This document shows positions 24,591 through 36,566 of a stretch of DNA of 64,000 nt, piece after piece. The notes beneath the pieces are model-generated. The model worked only from the letters and a program-made list of their open reading frames with translations, was not told the origin of the DNA and ran no database searches. The stretch's first letter is position 1; each line of letters opens with the position of its first letter. The position numbers and the translations under genes are program-made. Source of the stretch: Fomitopsis serialis (lineage: Eukaryota > Basidiomycota > Agaricomycetes > Polyporales > Fomitopsidaceae); contig NW_025955134.1 of assembly GCF_022376445.1 (NCBI RefSeq), forward strand, positions 1-64,000, given 5' to 3'.

Positions 24591-26552
24591 ATGGCCGACC
24601 TCACTCTCGATACGCTCATCGACGATGGCAACTACCTCGGCTCAGAACGCGCGAGGCTTGAGAACAAGATTTTGCTTGATGAGCTCGAACGCAAGAAGAA
24701 GGCGCGCAGCCTCGCCGTGCCTACCGACGATGCTAAAGTGAAAGCAAGACTGCGTGAGATTGGAGAGCCCATCACGCTCTTCGGTGAACGTGTGAGCTTC
24801 CTTCACCTGTCTCAAGAATGCTAGAACTCATAATCGCGTAGGCTGCCGACCGACGAGACCGTCTCATCTACGTCCTGTCACAAATCAATGCCGCAAGAGG
24901 AGAAGATGCTATGCAGGTCGACGAAGAGGAGAGTTCCGAGGAGAGTGAGGAAGAAGTACGTGTGCGCTCTTTCCCTCCAACCCGTGTATTCATTGGCTCT
25001 AGGTGGAGGAATTCTACACGCCAGGCTCTCTGGAGCTTCTCGAGGCGCGTAGGCGAATAGCGGAGTACTCTCTGCCCAGGTTGGATTTCCGCTACCAATA
25101 GGTGGACATCAGGAAGGTGCTTACTGCGTCTTTTGCGTCTTTATGATCCCATGTAGAGCTCAAAAAAGAGTGGCGCAGCAGCGGTTAGACAGCAAGATCC
25201 CCTTGGGGCGTATCATTGACATCCGCAAGAAGATATTTGCGGAAGTTCGGGTACGTCGCACATCGTTCCACCGACACTTTGTTGATTCTATGTTATGTTG
25301 CTTCAGCGATTTGCGGAGCTGGGTTCCCAGATTGGTGATGATCGGCCCATCTCACAAGTAAGATTCTCCCCCAATAGCCAGATCCTGGCAACGGGTAGCT
25401 GGTCCGGCAATGTCAAGCTGTGGAATATCCCAAACTGTACACCAATACGAACACTGCGAGGTTTGTCCTGCGCGCTCGCCACCCAGGTTCACTCATCGTA
25501 AGCTTTCGTCTAGGCCACACCGACAGAGTCGGAGGAGTTGCTTGGCACCCACAGGCTACGCTGGCTCAAAGCGAAGATGCCGTCAATCTGGTCAGTGGTG
25601 CCGGCGATATGAGTGTGAATCTCTGGTCTTTTAACAGGTGCGACACGTTCTGTACCATATGGATAACTTTGCTCACAGTTCCCCAGTGAGACACCGCTGT
25701 CAGTCATGAAAGGACACGCGGACCGTATATGTAGGGTAGCTTTCCATCCGAGTGGTGACTACGTTGCCAGTGCCAGTTTCGATACGTCGTGGAGGTTGTG
25801 GGATGTCGCGACGTCCAAAGAGCTCCTTCTGCAAGAAGGTCACTCAAAGGAGGTCTACTCAGTGGAGTTCCAAGAGGACGGTGCTCTTGTTGCGTCAGGG
25901 TACTGACTTCTACCCTCACTTGACGGCTTTGGCTGACTCATTTGTCAGAGGACTGGACGCCATCGGCCGAGTATGGGACCTACGAACAGGTCGAACGGCA
26001 ATGGTATTGGACGGGCACGTCCAGGGGATCTTTTCTATTGCTTTCTCTCCCAATGGGTATGTACCTCTACGCACGCCATTTCATATTGCTGATTCCAGGA
26101 CAAGTTATCAAATCGCCACTGGTTCCGGCGATGATACTATTCGAATATGGGACATGCGGTCATTGAAGGCGCTATACACCATCCCAGGTCACCTCTCTAA
26201 TGTCGCAGACGTGCGTTTCTACCGAGGCACGGACTTGCCGTACGCCCCCTTCTCGCCGACACCGGACGTTGAAATGAATGGGATGGATGAGACACTGGAC
26301 ACGGATGACAAAACAGGCGCTCAGGAGGCAGAAGAACGCAAATACCGTTCCGGCCTGTACATGGCCAGCGCGGGCTACGATGGCCTGGTCAAGATCTGGA
26401 GTGCGGATGACTGGCAGCTGTTGCGAACGCTCCCCACGGATGGTGGCAAGGTGATGTCGGTGGACTTGTCGAATGACGGGAAGTATCTTGCGTCAGGGAC
26501 ATACACCCGCAACTTCCAGATGTTCGCTCCAGATGAGAGTGTTGCTGTGTAG
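24591..26552 (+). CDS. PRP4: U4/U6 snRNP splicing factor Prp4 (WD40)
   Basis: Starts [20 protein letters not shown]. It carries the Prp4 N-terminal (SFM-type) segment with [20 protein letters not shown] and [13 protein letters not shown], an acidic loop ([12 protein letters not shown]), the [20 protein letters not shown] helix, and seven WD40 blades. Visible blades include [107 protein letters not shown] and [12 protein letters not shown]. It joins U4/U6 and tri-snRNP assembly in the nucleus. About nine short introns; the one at about 25080-25156 joins SLPR to [10 protein letters not shown]. No frame breaks were needed. Stop at 26550-26552. Confidence 0.93.
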
Positions 26553-27035
26553 ATTTAGCGTGAAACGAGCTGAAACGAGACGGTCAAATTGCGGTCGGTA
26601 CCCGCGCTGCCCGTGTGAGTGTGCCTTCATCTCAGGGAACGTACCGCGGAGAGATCTCGAAGCTTATGTTCGAACCCGTCAATTACGCGGCAGGGATGGG
26701 CGCCGTTCCCATGTCCTCGACTTCCCTGGTCAAGTGCTGACTGCGCCTTTCAGCCTACGCTCAGTTTCCTGCATTGGCTGAATGGATCTAACTGTTGTAC
26801 GGCCGTCGTCACGTCGTGTCAGCACATTGGAGGCTCCCGAGACTAGTGTGGTCCGCACGGGTCGATTGTTTGTGTGAGCGGCGGTCTGAATATATAACCA
26901 TTGATCCGCACAACGGCCGCTGTAAGTACGTCGAACTGTCCACCGCGTACCTAATACGCGGACCCGTAACTATATGAAGGGTTCCTGGTAGACTAGAGCC
27001 CTCCCTTCCTCACCTAATCCACCCACTGACCTATC
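26553..27035. other. Intergenic, no supported gene
   Basis: Terminator of PRP4 and promoter of the dehydrogenase. No recognisable coding sequence. Confidence 0.5.
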
Positions 27036-28521
27036 ATGGCTGGACTGTGGTCCACGCTCAGATATTCCAGGCGAATCCACAGACAATGTCGCCCCCCAGA
27101 ACCCACGTTCAGCACGGACGATATACCCGATTTGACCGGCAAGGTCATGATAGTTACAGGCGCGTCTGCTCTAACATACGCCTCGACGACTCCGGGAAGA
27201 CTGACTACCTATCTGGACGTGGCAGGAGGCAACGCGGGGATCGGGAAAGAGACAGTGAAGGTACGACTGTCGTGAACCTCGTTGGCTCTTACCGGTCATG
27301 TCGGTCCAATCAGGTTCTCCTCAGCCACAATGCTACGGTCTACATGGCGTCGAGGGATGAAACGAGGGCACACGCGGCTATCGACGAGTTGAAGGAGCAA
27401 ACGGGAAGAGAGGCGATCTATCTTGAACTCAATCTTGCAAACCTTGCGTCCGTAAGGAGGGCTGCGGCGGAATTTCTCAGGTACAACCGAGTTCTCACTA
27501 TCCTACTATGTTGCAATACCATCAACGTACTGACACGAACACGCGACAGCAAAGAGAAAGAACTGCATGCGTTATTCAATAATGCGTCAGTCAATGATTG
27601 GCAGACTGTAGAAAATATTGCCTCTTGACAGATCCATACAGCGGTGTCTCAACCATCCCTATGGACTGGCTCACAGATGATGGATATGACATGACCTTCG
27701 GAACGAACGTTATCGGTGCGTGAATCATCCATTGCCCTTCCGTGCTTCCTTGACGCATACAGGGGTCAGGTCACTTCCTTTTCACGAAACTCCTCCTTCC
27801 CACTCTGCTGGCAGGCAGAGATTCATCGCCGGATCACTTCGCTCGGGTGATCTGGCTGTCATCGTACGCGTCCTATCTGTCTTCCCTGCACTACGCCACC
27901 TTCAAAGAGGGCCCTGCCCGGAGGAAGGCGGGATACGCTAGAATGTATTTCCAAAGCAAGTTTGTGAGTAAGTTGCCCGATGAATGGCGACCTGAGCCTG
28001 ATCTCAACTCTCTAGGCAAATGTTGTCCTAGCCCATGAGTGCGCACGACGATATGGAGCCCAAGGCATCCTGTCCCTTTCGGTCAACCCTGGTAGGTTCC
28101 CGACTTCCGACGATATGTTATGTCGACTGACCTCGTGTAAATAGGCAATATCAAGACAGACATCATGAAATACGCCTCAGCAGTCGATTTAAAGTTTGTC
28201 GTACGTTACGAGCGCACCTCTCGTTTGCTGCGTCACGTTCAGACTGTTGTGATGCTGCTTCACAGGACATCTTCATAAAGCTCTACCCAGTCGAGTATGG
28301 CGCCCTGGGTCAGCTCTGGGCAGGAACGATGCCGGAAGCGCTGCAGTACAATGGCGAAGTACGTGCATCGGTCCTCAACAAATGTCTTGTAGTTTGACTC
28401 TCTATGTGCGCAGTTTGTCGTTCCCTGGGCAAAAGTGGACGCCCGCCCCCGACAAGACGCGTTCAGCGAAAAGGTCGGCTCAAAGCTGTGGAGTTGGTTA
28501 GAGAACGAAGTAGAAATATGA
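27036..28521 (+). CDS. Short-chain dehydrogenase/reductase
   Basis: Starts [17 protein letters not shown]. It has the Rossmann start [10 protein letters not shown] and, after a 66-nt intron, [11 protein letters not shown], giving TGGNAGIG, the NAD(P)-binding TGxxxGxG loop. YMASRD suggests NADP preference. Further on come [25 protein letters not shown] (NNAG motif), [29 protein letters not shown], the catalytic-type Y-x-x-x-K as YFQSK (about 27950), LSVNPGNIKTDI, and a C-terminal tail ending ENEVEI at 28519-28521. This matches the large fungal SDR/retinol-dehydrogenase-like group; substrate unknown. About seven introns; the first has a GC-AG boundary. No frame breaks. Confidence 0.88.
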
Positions 28522-29136
28522 GTGGTAGTCAAACTGGGGCTCACTGGTGTCGTAGCTGCCATGTTAGAGCATTGCTCCGACGTCTACCCATATGTGGCAG
28601 TTTCGAGTACAGTACTATGTCCGTCAGCTTGGCATTGGAGCGATAATTTACCCGTTGAGAACGTTATGGGTCTTCCGGTGCGTCGCATGGAGTCTCAGTG
28701 CGGCTCAGTTGGTTCACTCTCGTTCAGCGTGTCTCATGATGCCAGATGGCTGACAATAAAGCGCCGGGTTTGAGACAATCTATCATAGGTACATGTCGTG
28801 TGTGGAAGGGCAGTGTCCGTGTGACATTCCAGAGCAAGTAGCACAGAAAGCACAAAATTCCGACAATGGCAGAAAGACGGCAATGCTACTGATATCATCA
28901 TCACCTGGACACGCAAGAGTAAGCAGGAGTTCTCGAAAATGGTGTCAAAACGCGTCGAGAACTCGACAAGGCGCGCGTGTTGCACCACGTGATCGCGTCG
29001 CGTCTGGAAAGGTCGAGGGTGTACAGTCCCCTCCACTGCGGTCATCCGACGTGAATCATACTGCTCTTTACAACAGACGCTGCATCCCTAGCCAAAGCAA
29101 CGTCCCATCAGCACCGATCTCAGATAACTTGACTCT
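28522..29136. other. Intergenic, no supported gene
   Basis: About 600 bp between two co-directional genes. Only short open frames on both strands, with no family resemblance. Confidence 0.5.
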
Positions 29137-29516
29137 ATGAGCGAGCAAGCTGACGCAACACACCTCCTACCTGCGCCTGAATCCAAGGACGCTACCAAAA
29201 TCCACGTTGGCTCAGAGCAAGGAGCCAAATTCGACGCCCTAGGCCCATTGGTGGTGAACAGTGATGGGGTACGTATCTGTGTTACACAGAGTACTCATGC
29301 TAATCGATATTAAGACGCTCTCCCGCATCGCTAATTGGCCAAACATGACCGAGGCTGAGAGGAAGCGTACCGTGCGCGTGCTAGGTGCACGGAATAAGTA
29401 CGTGGTATATTGACAGCGGCGTCACCGATATACTGAGCGGACTCTCGTATTGCAGACTCCGAATTGCAGATCAGGAGAAGAAGGAGCAAGACCTAGGTTC
29501 GGAACCTAGTTCATGA
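29137..29516 (+). CDS. Small conserved fungal protein (about 90 residues), function unknown
   Basis: Three exons (29137-29268, 29315-29397, 29456-29516) with canonical GTACGT donors and AG acceptors give a protein starting MSEQADATHLLPAPESKDAT. It contains FDALGPLVVNSDGTLSRIAN, then WPNMTEAERKRTVRVLGARN, and ends KLRIADQEKKEQDLGSEPSS. The middle (SDGTLSRIxNWxxMTEAER) resembles a motif I have seen in small uncharacterised fungal proteins. Clean introns, a single frame and a charged helical C-terminus support a real gene. No signal peptide or membrane segment. A palindrome and short tandem repeats overlap its stop codon. Confidence 0.82.
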
Positions 29517-29542
29517 TGAGTTCATGATAAGTTCATGAGCAT
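29495..29542. repeat. Palindrome and 11-bp tandem repeat at a stop codon
   Basis: CTAGGTTC-g-GAACCTAG is a perfect 8+8 palindrome within the last codons. It is followed directly by three near-copies of TTCATGATGAG (TTCATGATAAG, TTCATGAGCAT), the first holding the TGA stop. It could fold as an mRNA 3' hairpin. Confidence 0.7.
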
Positions 29543-29700
29543 GCCATGCATCCGGTCTATGTACCTCCACTCTAACGTGCAATGATCCAAGATTGTATCA
29601 ATCAGGTGTATGCATATGAATCTTCTACCATCACTCCGAGTCCTGCGAGTCCGAATCCATACAGATCTCTCTGGCAAACGAGCCAGCACCGGATCCGAGT

Positions 29701-32700
29701 CTACTCTGACTTAGAGACCAATCGCTCCAAGAGCTCTTCGATCCGCTGCTGCCTCCGCTCAATGCCATCCAGCCTCCTGTCCATAGGCATTTTGCCTTCC
29801 TCCTGTTCCTCTTCCGCCGTCTCCAGCGGCTCATGCGAGTGAGTTTGCCCGTGCACCGACCGAGCATCTCTGTCCCTATCTCCCGAACTCCGTACGTCCC
29901 GCGTCTCCGGGCTCGACGACAGCGCCTGCCCTGTGATCCCCAGCCTTGCTCCTGGGCTCGTTACCGTCGGCGCACCAGGGAGCTTCCTCGCGCCCAAGCC
30001 CTGCCCCGAACCAGCGTGTCCCGAGAATAGAACACCCCCGAATGGATCCGTGTGTCCCGTTTGCCCCACTGCTGTCGGCCTCCTCTGCATGGACGACAGC
30101 CTGCGCCTCGACGCAGGCCCATAGCTCACCTGCGCGCCACCGTCCTGCGCTGGCTGCTCAGCCTCGTTCTCCTGATCCATGATGAGCGGCTGGAAGACCT
30201 GTGCGAGCGGGCTCGCGAGGCTCTGTACGTTGTCGAGCCCGCGGGTGACGATCGAGTTGAGGCGGTTCCGCGGGAGCGGGATGGACGAGGGTCCGCTCAT
30301 GGGGCGCTCACTTTTCGTGGAAAGCGACATGGCAGAGCGCGGAGGGGTGCTAGTCTGCGAGTGGGATTGCGAGACGCGCCGTCGGGATGCGCGGGAGGCT
30401 TGGGAGGGACGGCGGTGCTGGAGGATGTCAGCGGGGGCGGTCTGGTCGGCGTCTTCCATGTCGAGAGCGCTATTCTCGTAGAAATCTCCGATTTCGAAGA
30501 TCTGCGAGGGAACGTGAGATGCTTGGATGAAGGATATGGATGCTTTCTGCACATACCGCGTCGATATCTGCGTCAGGGCCACTGAGTCCCTCAAAGAACG
30601 CTTGGGTACATGTCAGCGAGGCTCGTTTGACTAATGCACGTTGATACTCACTCATGCGTTTGATGGACCGAGGCAATGTGTCAAAGACCTTGTCTGCCGC
30701 CTTTGACATCGTCTCGCTGAAAGTGAACGTCCCCGTCTGCTTGGCTTGTCTCTCGTACCACGCAATGAGAAGCAAGACAGGGAAGCTCGTTAATCTGTCA
30801 GGCAAGCGTCAGCAAAGCCACTCCAGAGCGCGGTCTGACAATGTATACCTAATCATGAAGACGTTGACCTAGACGACAACGATTAGTATGCGGAAGCAAC
30901 CAGTTGGTAGTCGTGATAGGATACCTTATGAAACCATCTCGGAGTCAGGATGTAACTCGCTGGCAGCATAACACAGAGGGCGACTAAATTGATAGGTGGT
31001 TGATATGAAAAGAGCGAGTCGGCCTTCACTCTAGCGAAGAAGTCAGCGCGAGCGATGAAGCGCAGACATAGGTGCCTACCCCTCTATGGTGAGGACAGCA
31101 CGGCGGAACATAGCCTGTATACTATTAGTAGGCCAAACGGAATGGGTCAAGTATCATACCTCCGCGGTAGCATCATCAGCAATGGTTGCAAATGTATTAG
31201 AAAGGATCTAAACCCAATGCGTGCTTCAACAAAAGCACGAGAAAAGCATGTTGCAAAGTACGTACAGACACAAGGACTACAGGACATGGTGGTTAGTGCA
31301 CTAGACAAGGACGAAAGGCAACGGCTTACTTGTCAGCAGAAGCGTGTTACTGAGGCACGCATATGCGACCATCATTACAGGGCCGAAAACGGGATGGAAC
31401 TTAGCTGAAAGTTAGGTAAGCTTTGAATATCAAATCTAGAAGCGTTAGGGCATACGCACATGCGTTGTCGAAGCCACTGGCGTCGAGACCAAACCATAGA
31501 TCTAGCATCCACCAAGCAATCTGCCTGCACATGATAGGGATCAATTATCGCATTGGTCCAGTAGATTGAGAGTATTCACTCACCCAGCAGTGTAACTGAA
31601 TGATACTAAGTCAGAACAAATGCAAACAGGAGTTAGAGGCACTTACCCAGCCTGGTTCCTACTAAGACTGTACATATAATAGTGCTCAATGAGAGGGCCG
31701 TACGTATCAAATGCAGTGGTACGTACGTCCAGAGGGCATACAAGAAGCCACCGAAGCAAAACGCAGCGATGGCCATCAGGATGACGAATTGCATTATCAT
31801 GGCACGCAGGGAGAGCACCATGACATTATCTTTCAGTGTCACAAACGCCAGCCTAGGACCGCAATCAGTCAAGTACACTCGTAGACCAGACAACAAATAC
31901 CTCGGAAACATCAGTACAGCGATTATGGCCAAGAAATCTATCCCTGCGAGCGACGCCCATTTGTCTGGACAACAATGACAAGCGACGTGTGAGTGTCCTG
32001 TGTCAGAACAGCTGAAAATTTATCGGGCGTACTATGATTGTAGACGCCTACACATCTCAGGATGGCATATGTGCAGTATAGTGTCACTGCCGGCGTCACT
32101 CAGTACAGGCATCACAGCAGAGAACAATCCGAGCTACGTACCAAACGCCAGATCGAAGCCATTCTGACTCGATAGTCAATAGCGAACTCGTTGAGGAGAG
32201 ACAAGCAAGCTGGCGCACCCAGGTTCCCTTGAAGTACACTTTGCACTGTCATGAGCGATATTACCGCCAGTTGCATTTCCGGACGCACCTTTGATCCCGT
32301 GCTCTTGCATTGCTGCAATCTTCTCGAGCGTGAAACCAAGCGCGTATATGATGAATATACCCTCGGCGGCGTTTATGCGATTTCGCTCATTGAACTCCAG
32401 GGCGACGACGAATAGGATGAACAGAATGAGGAAGCTTTATATGTGAAGCTCAATCAGTATTGAATGCATGTGCGGCGAAATGACTAGCTGACTTCGTGAA
32501 TTCTAGAACTGAGCGGATTGCCGGGACTTTCAGACTGATAGTGTCTCAGCATAGCATCTCGTAGCCTCTGCTGAGATCATTTACCGGTAGTGGTCAAGCA
32601 GTGGTGCTTTGTGAGGGTCGTAGAAGTGTATTGGTGTACGCTTGTACGTCTACGGGAATACTCAGTCACGGGAACCAAATGTATCAGCGATACCCTCACA

Positions 32701-33612
32701 TCGGACAAGATGGAACGACTGCTGTCCGCCTGGTACACGATCTTTCCGCTGTAATCATTTTGAGCACAAGTAAGCCCAACGAATGGCAGCACTCACCTCC
32801 ATATTCCGTCAATGACCTTTTGGCATGCTGAGCTATTTGTAAACCGCTTCGCCTGACCCAGAATCGCCATCTCAATGGCGTTCCCGATCCTCTCCTCCAG
32901 ATCGCCGTCCCGTTCCTCCCTTGCGCGTTCGATCAGCTCTGCCGGCGCACCTGAATACACCGGCCAGCTGGTTGCTATTGCCAGCGCGAGCTCCAGCATG
33001 TTGTCTGCGTGCAAACGCAGAGCGCGAATGGCTAGAAGCTCGCAGAGCAACGCACGTGTGCGAGATAGCGCAGCGGTCATAAGGTGGTCGTCCCGCCGGA
33101 AGTAGACGCAGTTCACGAGCAGGCAGAAGACGATGGAGAGGTTGCCTGCTCGTTGGTACCCATTGTATTTCTCTTCGAGCGGGCGTACGAGGGTGTACGT
33201 CAGATCTGGTGCTGTGAGCTGAAGCGGAACACATTAGCTCCGAGGACGCAAATCGAACAAGGAGCGAGCTCGCTATTGTAGTCTGAGCGACAGGGGAGCT
33301 GCGCACTGGCGTTGACGGAGCGCTATACTCAGTACTGCTGCGTCGACGAAACTCCGAAGAGCCGTCTGCTAGCAACAGTACGTTATGTGGTAGCAGCTAC
33401 GCCGAATGTCGTTAACAATAGCTAGCGGTTTACCTTCCCATATATACCAGAAGGGCTGATACAAAACATACTGCACGGAGCTGATATACTCACCGCATCA
33501 TACGTAAGGGGTGTATCTACATACATCCGGGATTCCATGTGTCAGTACGCAAACATCGTAGCAACCAGCCGGAGCTCACCAATATAGTGCTATCAGGATA
33601 AAAGTCCTCCAT
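29701..33612 (-). CDS. YVC1: Yvc1-type TRP calcium channel
   Basis: Reverse strand, many short exons. N-terminus MEDFYPDSTIL (start 33612), then DTPLTYDA, a Ser-rich piece, and LTAPDLTYTLVRPLEEKYNG (about 33160-33230). The cytoplasmic helical region FRRDDHLMTAALSRTRALLC and IGNAIEMAILGQAKRF follows. Several membrane segments come next, including FLILFILFVVALEFNERNR, LGFTLEKIAAMQEHG and ILMAIAAFCFGGFLYALW (about 31650-32450). After about 30590 the cytoplasmic tail is Ser/Arg-rich, with a C-terminal coiled coil (RRLDGIERRQQRIEELLERL) before the stop at 29701. The family (vacuolar TRP-like cation channel releasing Ca2+) is recognised from the N-terminal and membrane segments. The first exon joins in frame only if one G was lost at the donor near 33579; otherwise the start is 33538. 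Exon limits in 31000-32600 are uncertain. Confidence 0.85.
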
Positions 33613-34343
33613 GTCAGCAATCACGCTGAAGTCAACCCTCAATTGTGCTCACCGCGACATCCTATATTGAGGCAATGGTAAGGTCGGTTATGGTGGTCAC
33701 TTGCGGAGCAGGTGCACGTACCGAGCGAACCATCAGAATGATGGGATATACCTCAGTAGCATCTACACTCTGTGCACGCAGCAGAGGCTGGCGTTCAGCT
33801 GCGCCTCAGCCATTGGCAGTGGCGGGGCTCCAAGCCGGAGGTGGAGACGTGTATGATACGGAGCTACGTTCTTCCAACGTGTTTCGTGGATGCCGCAACA
33901 AGCTTTGGAAGTGTAGGAGCTGGGGAGAGCAAGCCAACGAGGGCTTGAGGCCGAGGTCTCAGGCAAGGTGTTGAATAGTTGATCGTCACTCGGTAGCCAC
34001 AACCGGGAGCAGCACGACGCCACCGGGTGCCGCGGTCACGTGTACGCGTTCATTACGCGGCGCGACTTCCTTACATAGCCTTACATACTTTCAGCGTTAT
34101 TAGTTCACGCGTTCTGAGCTGTTCTCCCTTTGCAATTCATCTACGGATAGGCCCGTACGTCGCAAAAGTTAAAGGCTGATGTTCTCCTCAAAGCATAACT
34201 CAGCCCGCTGGTACCAGGCATCTACATCCTTGCTTGTTCTCACTTCATCCGCAGTACGCAGCAACCATTAGATTGTAGACAGTAGATACTTTGTTGAGAG
34301 CCGCGCATCGCAAGACGGCAGCATCTCTTCAGAACCCCAAGCC
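33613..34343. other. Intergenic, no supported gene
   Basis: Promoter side of the channel gene and 3' side of ERG4. A 109-codon open frame (33645-33974) has no family resemblance. Confidence 0.5.
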
Positions 34344-36260
34344 CTAGTAAATACCGGGGATGAATTTGGACTTGACCACGGAGCAGTAGCGCTCCCAGTC
34401 TTTTCCGTACTTCATCGCGCACCTGATAACACCATTGTCAGACAAACGGAGTCGAAGTCGATGGGCAGTGCACGTACCTCTCGAAGTCGCGTCCGCAACG
34501 ATGGATGAGGACGACAATGAAGAACACGGAGTAGAAGTACGGGATAGGCGAGGCCGTGCCGATGACGAGACCCCAGGTCAGGCTCATGACCCAGTCCGCG
34601 ACGTAGTTCTGAGTTGGCTGACCGTGAGCTATTGCGCTTCGAGAATGCAGCAGGCACTTACCGGCTTCCGGGAGTATCTCCACCATCCATCGGTAAGAAG
34701 GCGATTACTGGGCACCGTCAGTCAGAGAGCCTAACTGTGATTGAAAAGCTCCTTACCCGTGTGCTGTCTGGATGTAACTGGGGTTCTTGACGGTTCCCCA
34801 TGGGAGCTGTGGGAATGTCTTGCGGAACGACGTGATGCCTTGAGTCTGTAATTTGAAGCGACTCTTTTGGGACATTGCAGTGTCCCATCTGTGGGCGACA
34901 TGAGGATGTGCGCAACGAAACAAGGCGTGAGTGAACCTACATGTAATATGCCGTGAGGAGCGTAGTGTAGAGGAAGATGTAACCTGACGTCGAGAAGCGG
35001 TACTTTGAGGGGTCGTGGCTGGCCATGTAGACAACCGAGTAGATGTACGACTGGAAAGGGTGTCAGAATTGAGTAAGCAGCGGGTTGCTTGGAGAACTCA
35101 CGAAGGGAACACCGGCGAAGTTCCAGAAGATGACGAGGAAGCCCCACTTCTCATGGAACATGTCCCACGTTTGGGGAATGAGTTCTTCACCCTTGCCGCT
35201 GAACGTCTGTGAGTAGCCATTCACAGAGATAGAGAAGCGATGTGCTCACCATGCGTTCAGGTAAAGCCACGTCGCGAGGCACATGAACGCCATGTTCTAG
35301 AGATCACATGTGAGCGAATAGGGGCTGGGCTCAGACTGCGAGAGGTGACATACGGGGGTAACGTAGCCATACTGTTCGTATTGCTTGCACGCACCAGAGA
35401 CAGACATAAAGAAGACGATGACCCAGGGAATACGGACCTCAAGCCACATCTTGAGGTCGACGGGGCCAATACGAGGGTTGAGACACGCTCCCATGAAGAC
35501 GTCGTAGATGAAGTTTCGGACATGCGATGCTGTTTACCGGTCGCGACGGTGAGGAAGTACATGCCGAAGGAGACACCGAAGCCGTAAATCATAGCGACGG
35601 TCATGAGGTGCCCAAAGTTGTCAATTATTTCGGTCATGCGGAAGATGCCTGTGGTGTGCAGAACGGCGGCGGTGATCATGGAAATGTAGATGGAGCCGTA
35701 GGCATTGCATTTGTACATGAGCGTCTTGTATCCTAGAGATGGGACGGGCAAGCCTTCTTGCATGTAACCAGGAACGACAGATGCAAGGAACAGTTGGTAT
35801 GTGATGAGACCGGTGTAGACCTTCCACGCGTAGACGTTAGGACTGGCATCCTGCAGACGTATGTGAGCTGGCAGGAAGAGAACGGATAAAAGGCAACCAC
35901 TCACAACGCGAACATGCTCCCACATGCGCCAGAGGAAAGGCTTGATGTCGTCGGTGGACGTAGGGTGCTCCAGCTGGCCGTCGTAGAAGACGAGGCAGAT
36001 CCAGAGGTAATACATGAGGATGGGGAACCCCGTCATGATCGCGACCACACCCCATGGGCCGCCAAATTCATACCTACAAAAAACATGTCAGCCAGGTGTG
36101 TCTGCCGTCTTCCCGGACACTTACTCGACGTGGCTGTCAAGTAACTGGTCCTTCTTCCTGCCCTCGTCGGTGGGTGTCCAACCATTGCCGTTTCCGTTTC
36201 CGTTGTCGCGACATTCCTCTGGCGGAGGCCGTCGGCCTGATTTGCTTCGACAGCAGACAT
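34344..36260 (-). CDS. ERG4: C-24(28) sterol reductase (Erg4)
   Basis: Reverse strand. N-terminus [18 protein letters not shown] from 36260, then [18 protein letters not shown] and, after an intron, [20 protein letters not shown]. The multipass membrane body contains [73 protein letters not shown] and [16 protein letters not shown] segments. The sterol-reductase signature [19 protein letters not shown] lies near 34590-34700. The end is KSKFIPGIY at 34344. Erg4 performs the last step to ergosterol, reducing the C24(28) double bond with NADPH in the ER membrane. The N-terminal frame changes within an ACGGAA repeat near 36190, so either a base is missing there or translation starts at the in-frame ATG at 36339. 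It shares a 306-bp divergent promoter with MPE1. Confidence 0.92.
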
Positions 36261-36566
36261 GGTGGGAGACAGAGAAGGCGAGCCGGCCGAGCTGCTGTCC
36301 CGAAGTATCGCACGACTCTCGACCGAAATTCACTGCCATAATTCAGGACGCGCCCTGGCTTCAAGGTCATGTGACCGACTTTGTCTTTGCGTCTCCGCTC
36401 CAATGCTTACGGCAGCTGCCGGGCGAGGGAGTTGGTCGCCGGACACGTCTGTGCGCCAAAACGACCGCTCTCCTCCCGACCACATCCTGCCTCCGTCCCT
36501 CGCCCTCCACCTGCGACACACTCTGTATTATTTAGCACTGCCGTTAATCCATAGCGAGTCTGTCGA
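36261..36566. promoter_or_regulatory. Divergent promoter ERG4 / MPE1
   Basis: 306 bp between opposite start codons. A TATTTAG-like AT-rich element lies near 36530, about 35 bp before the MPE1 ATG. Part may be coding if ERG4 starts at 36339. Confidence 0.5.
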
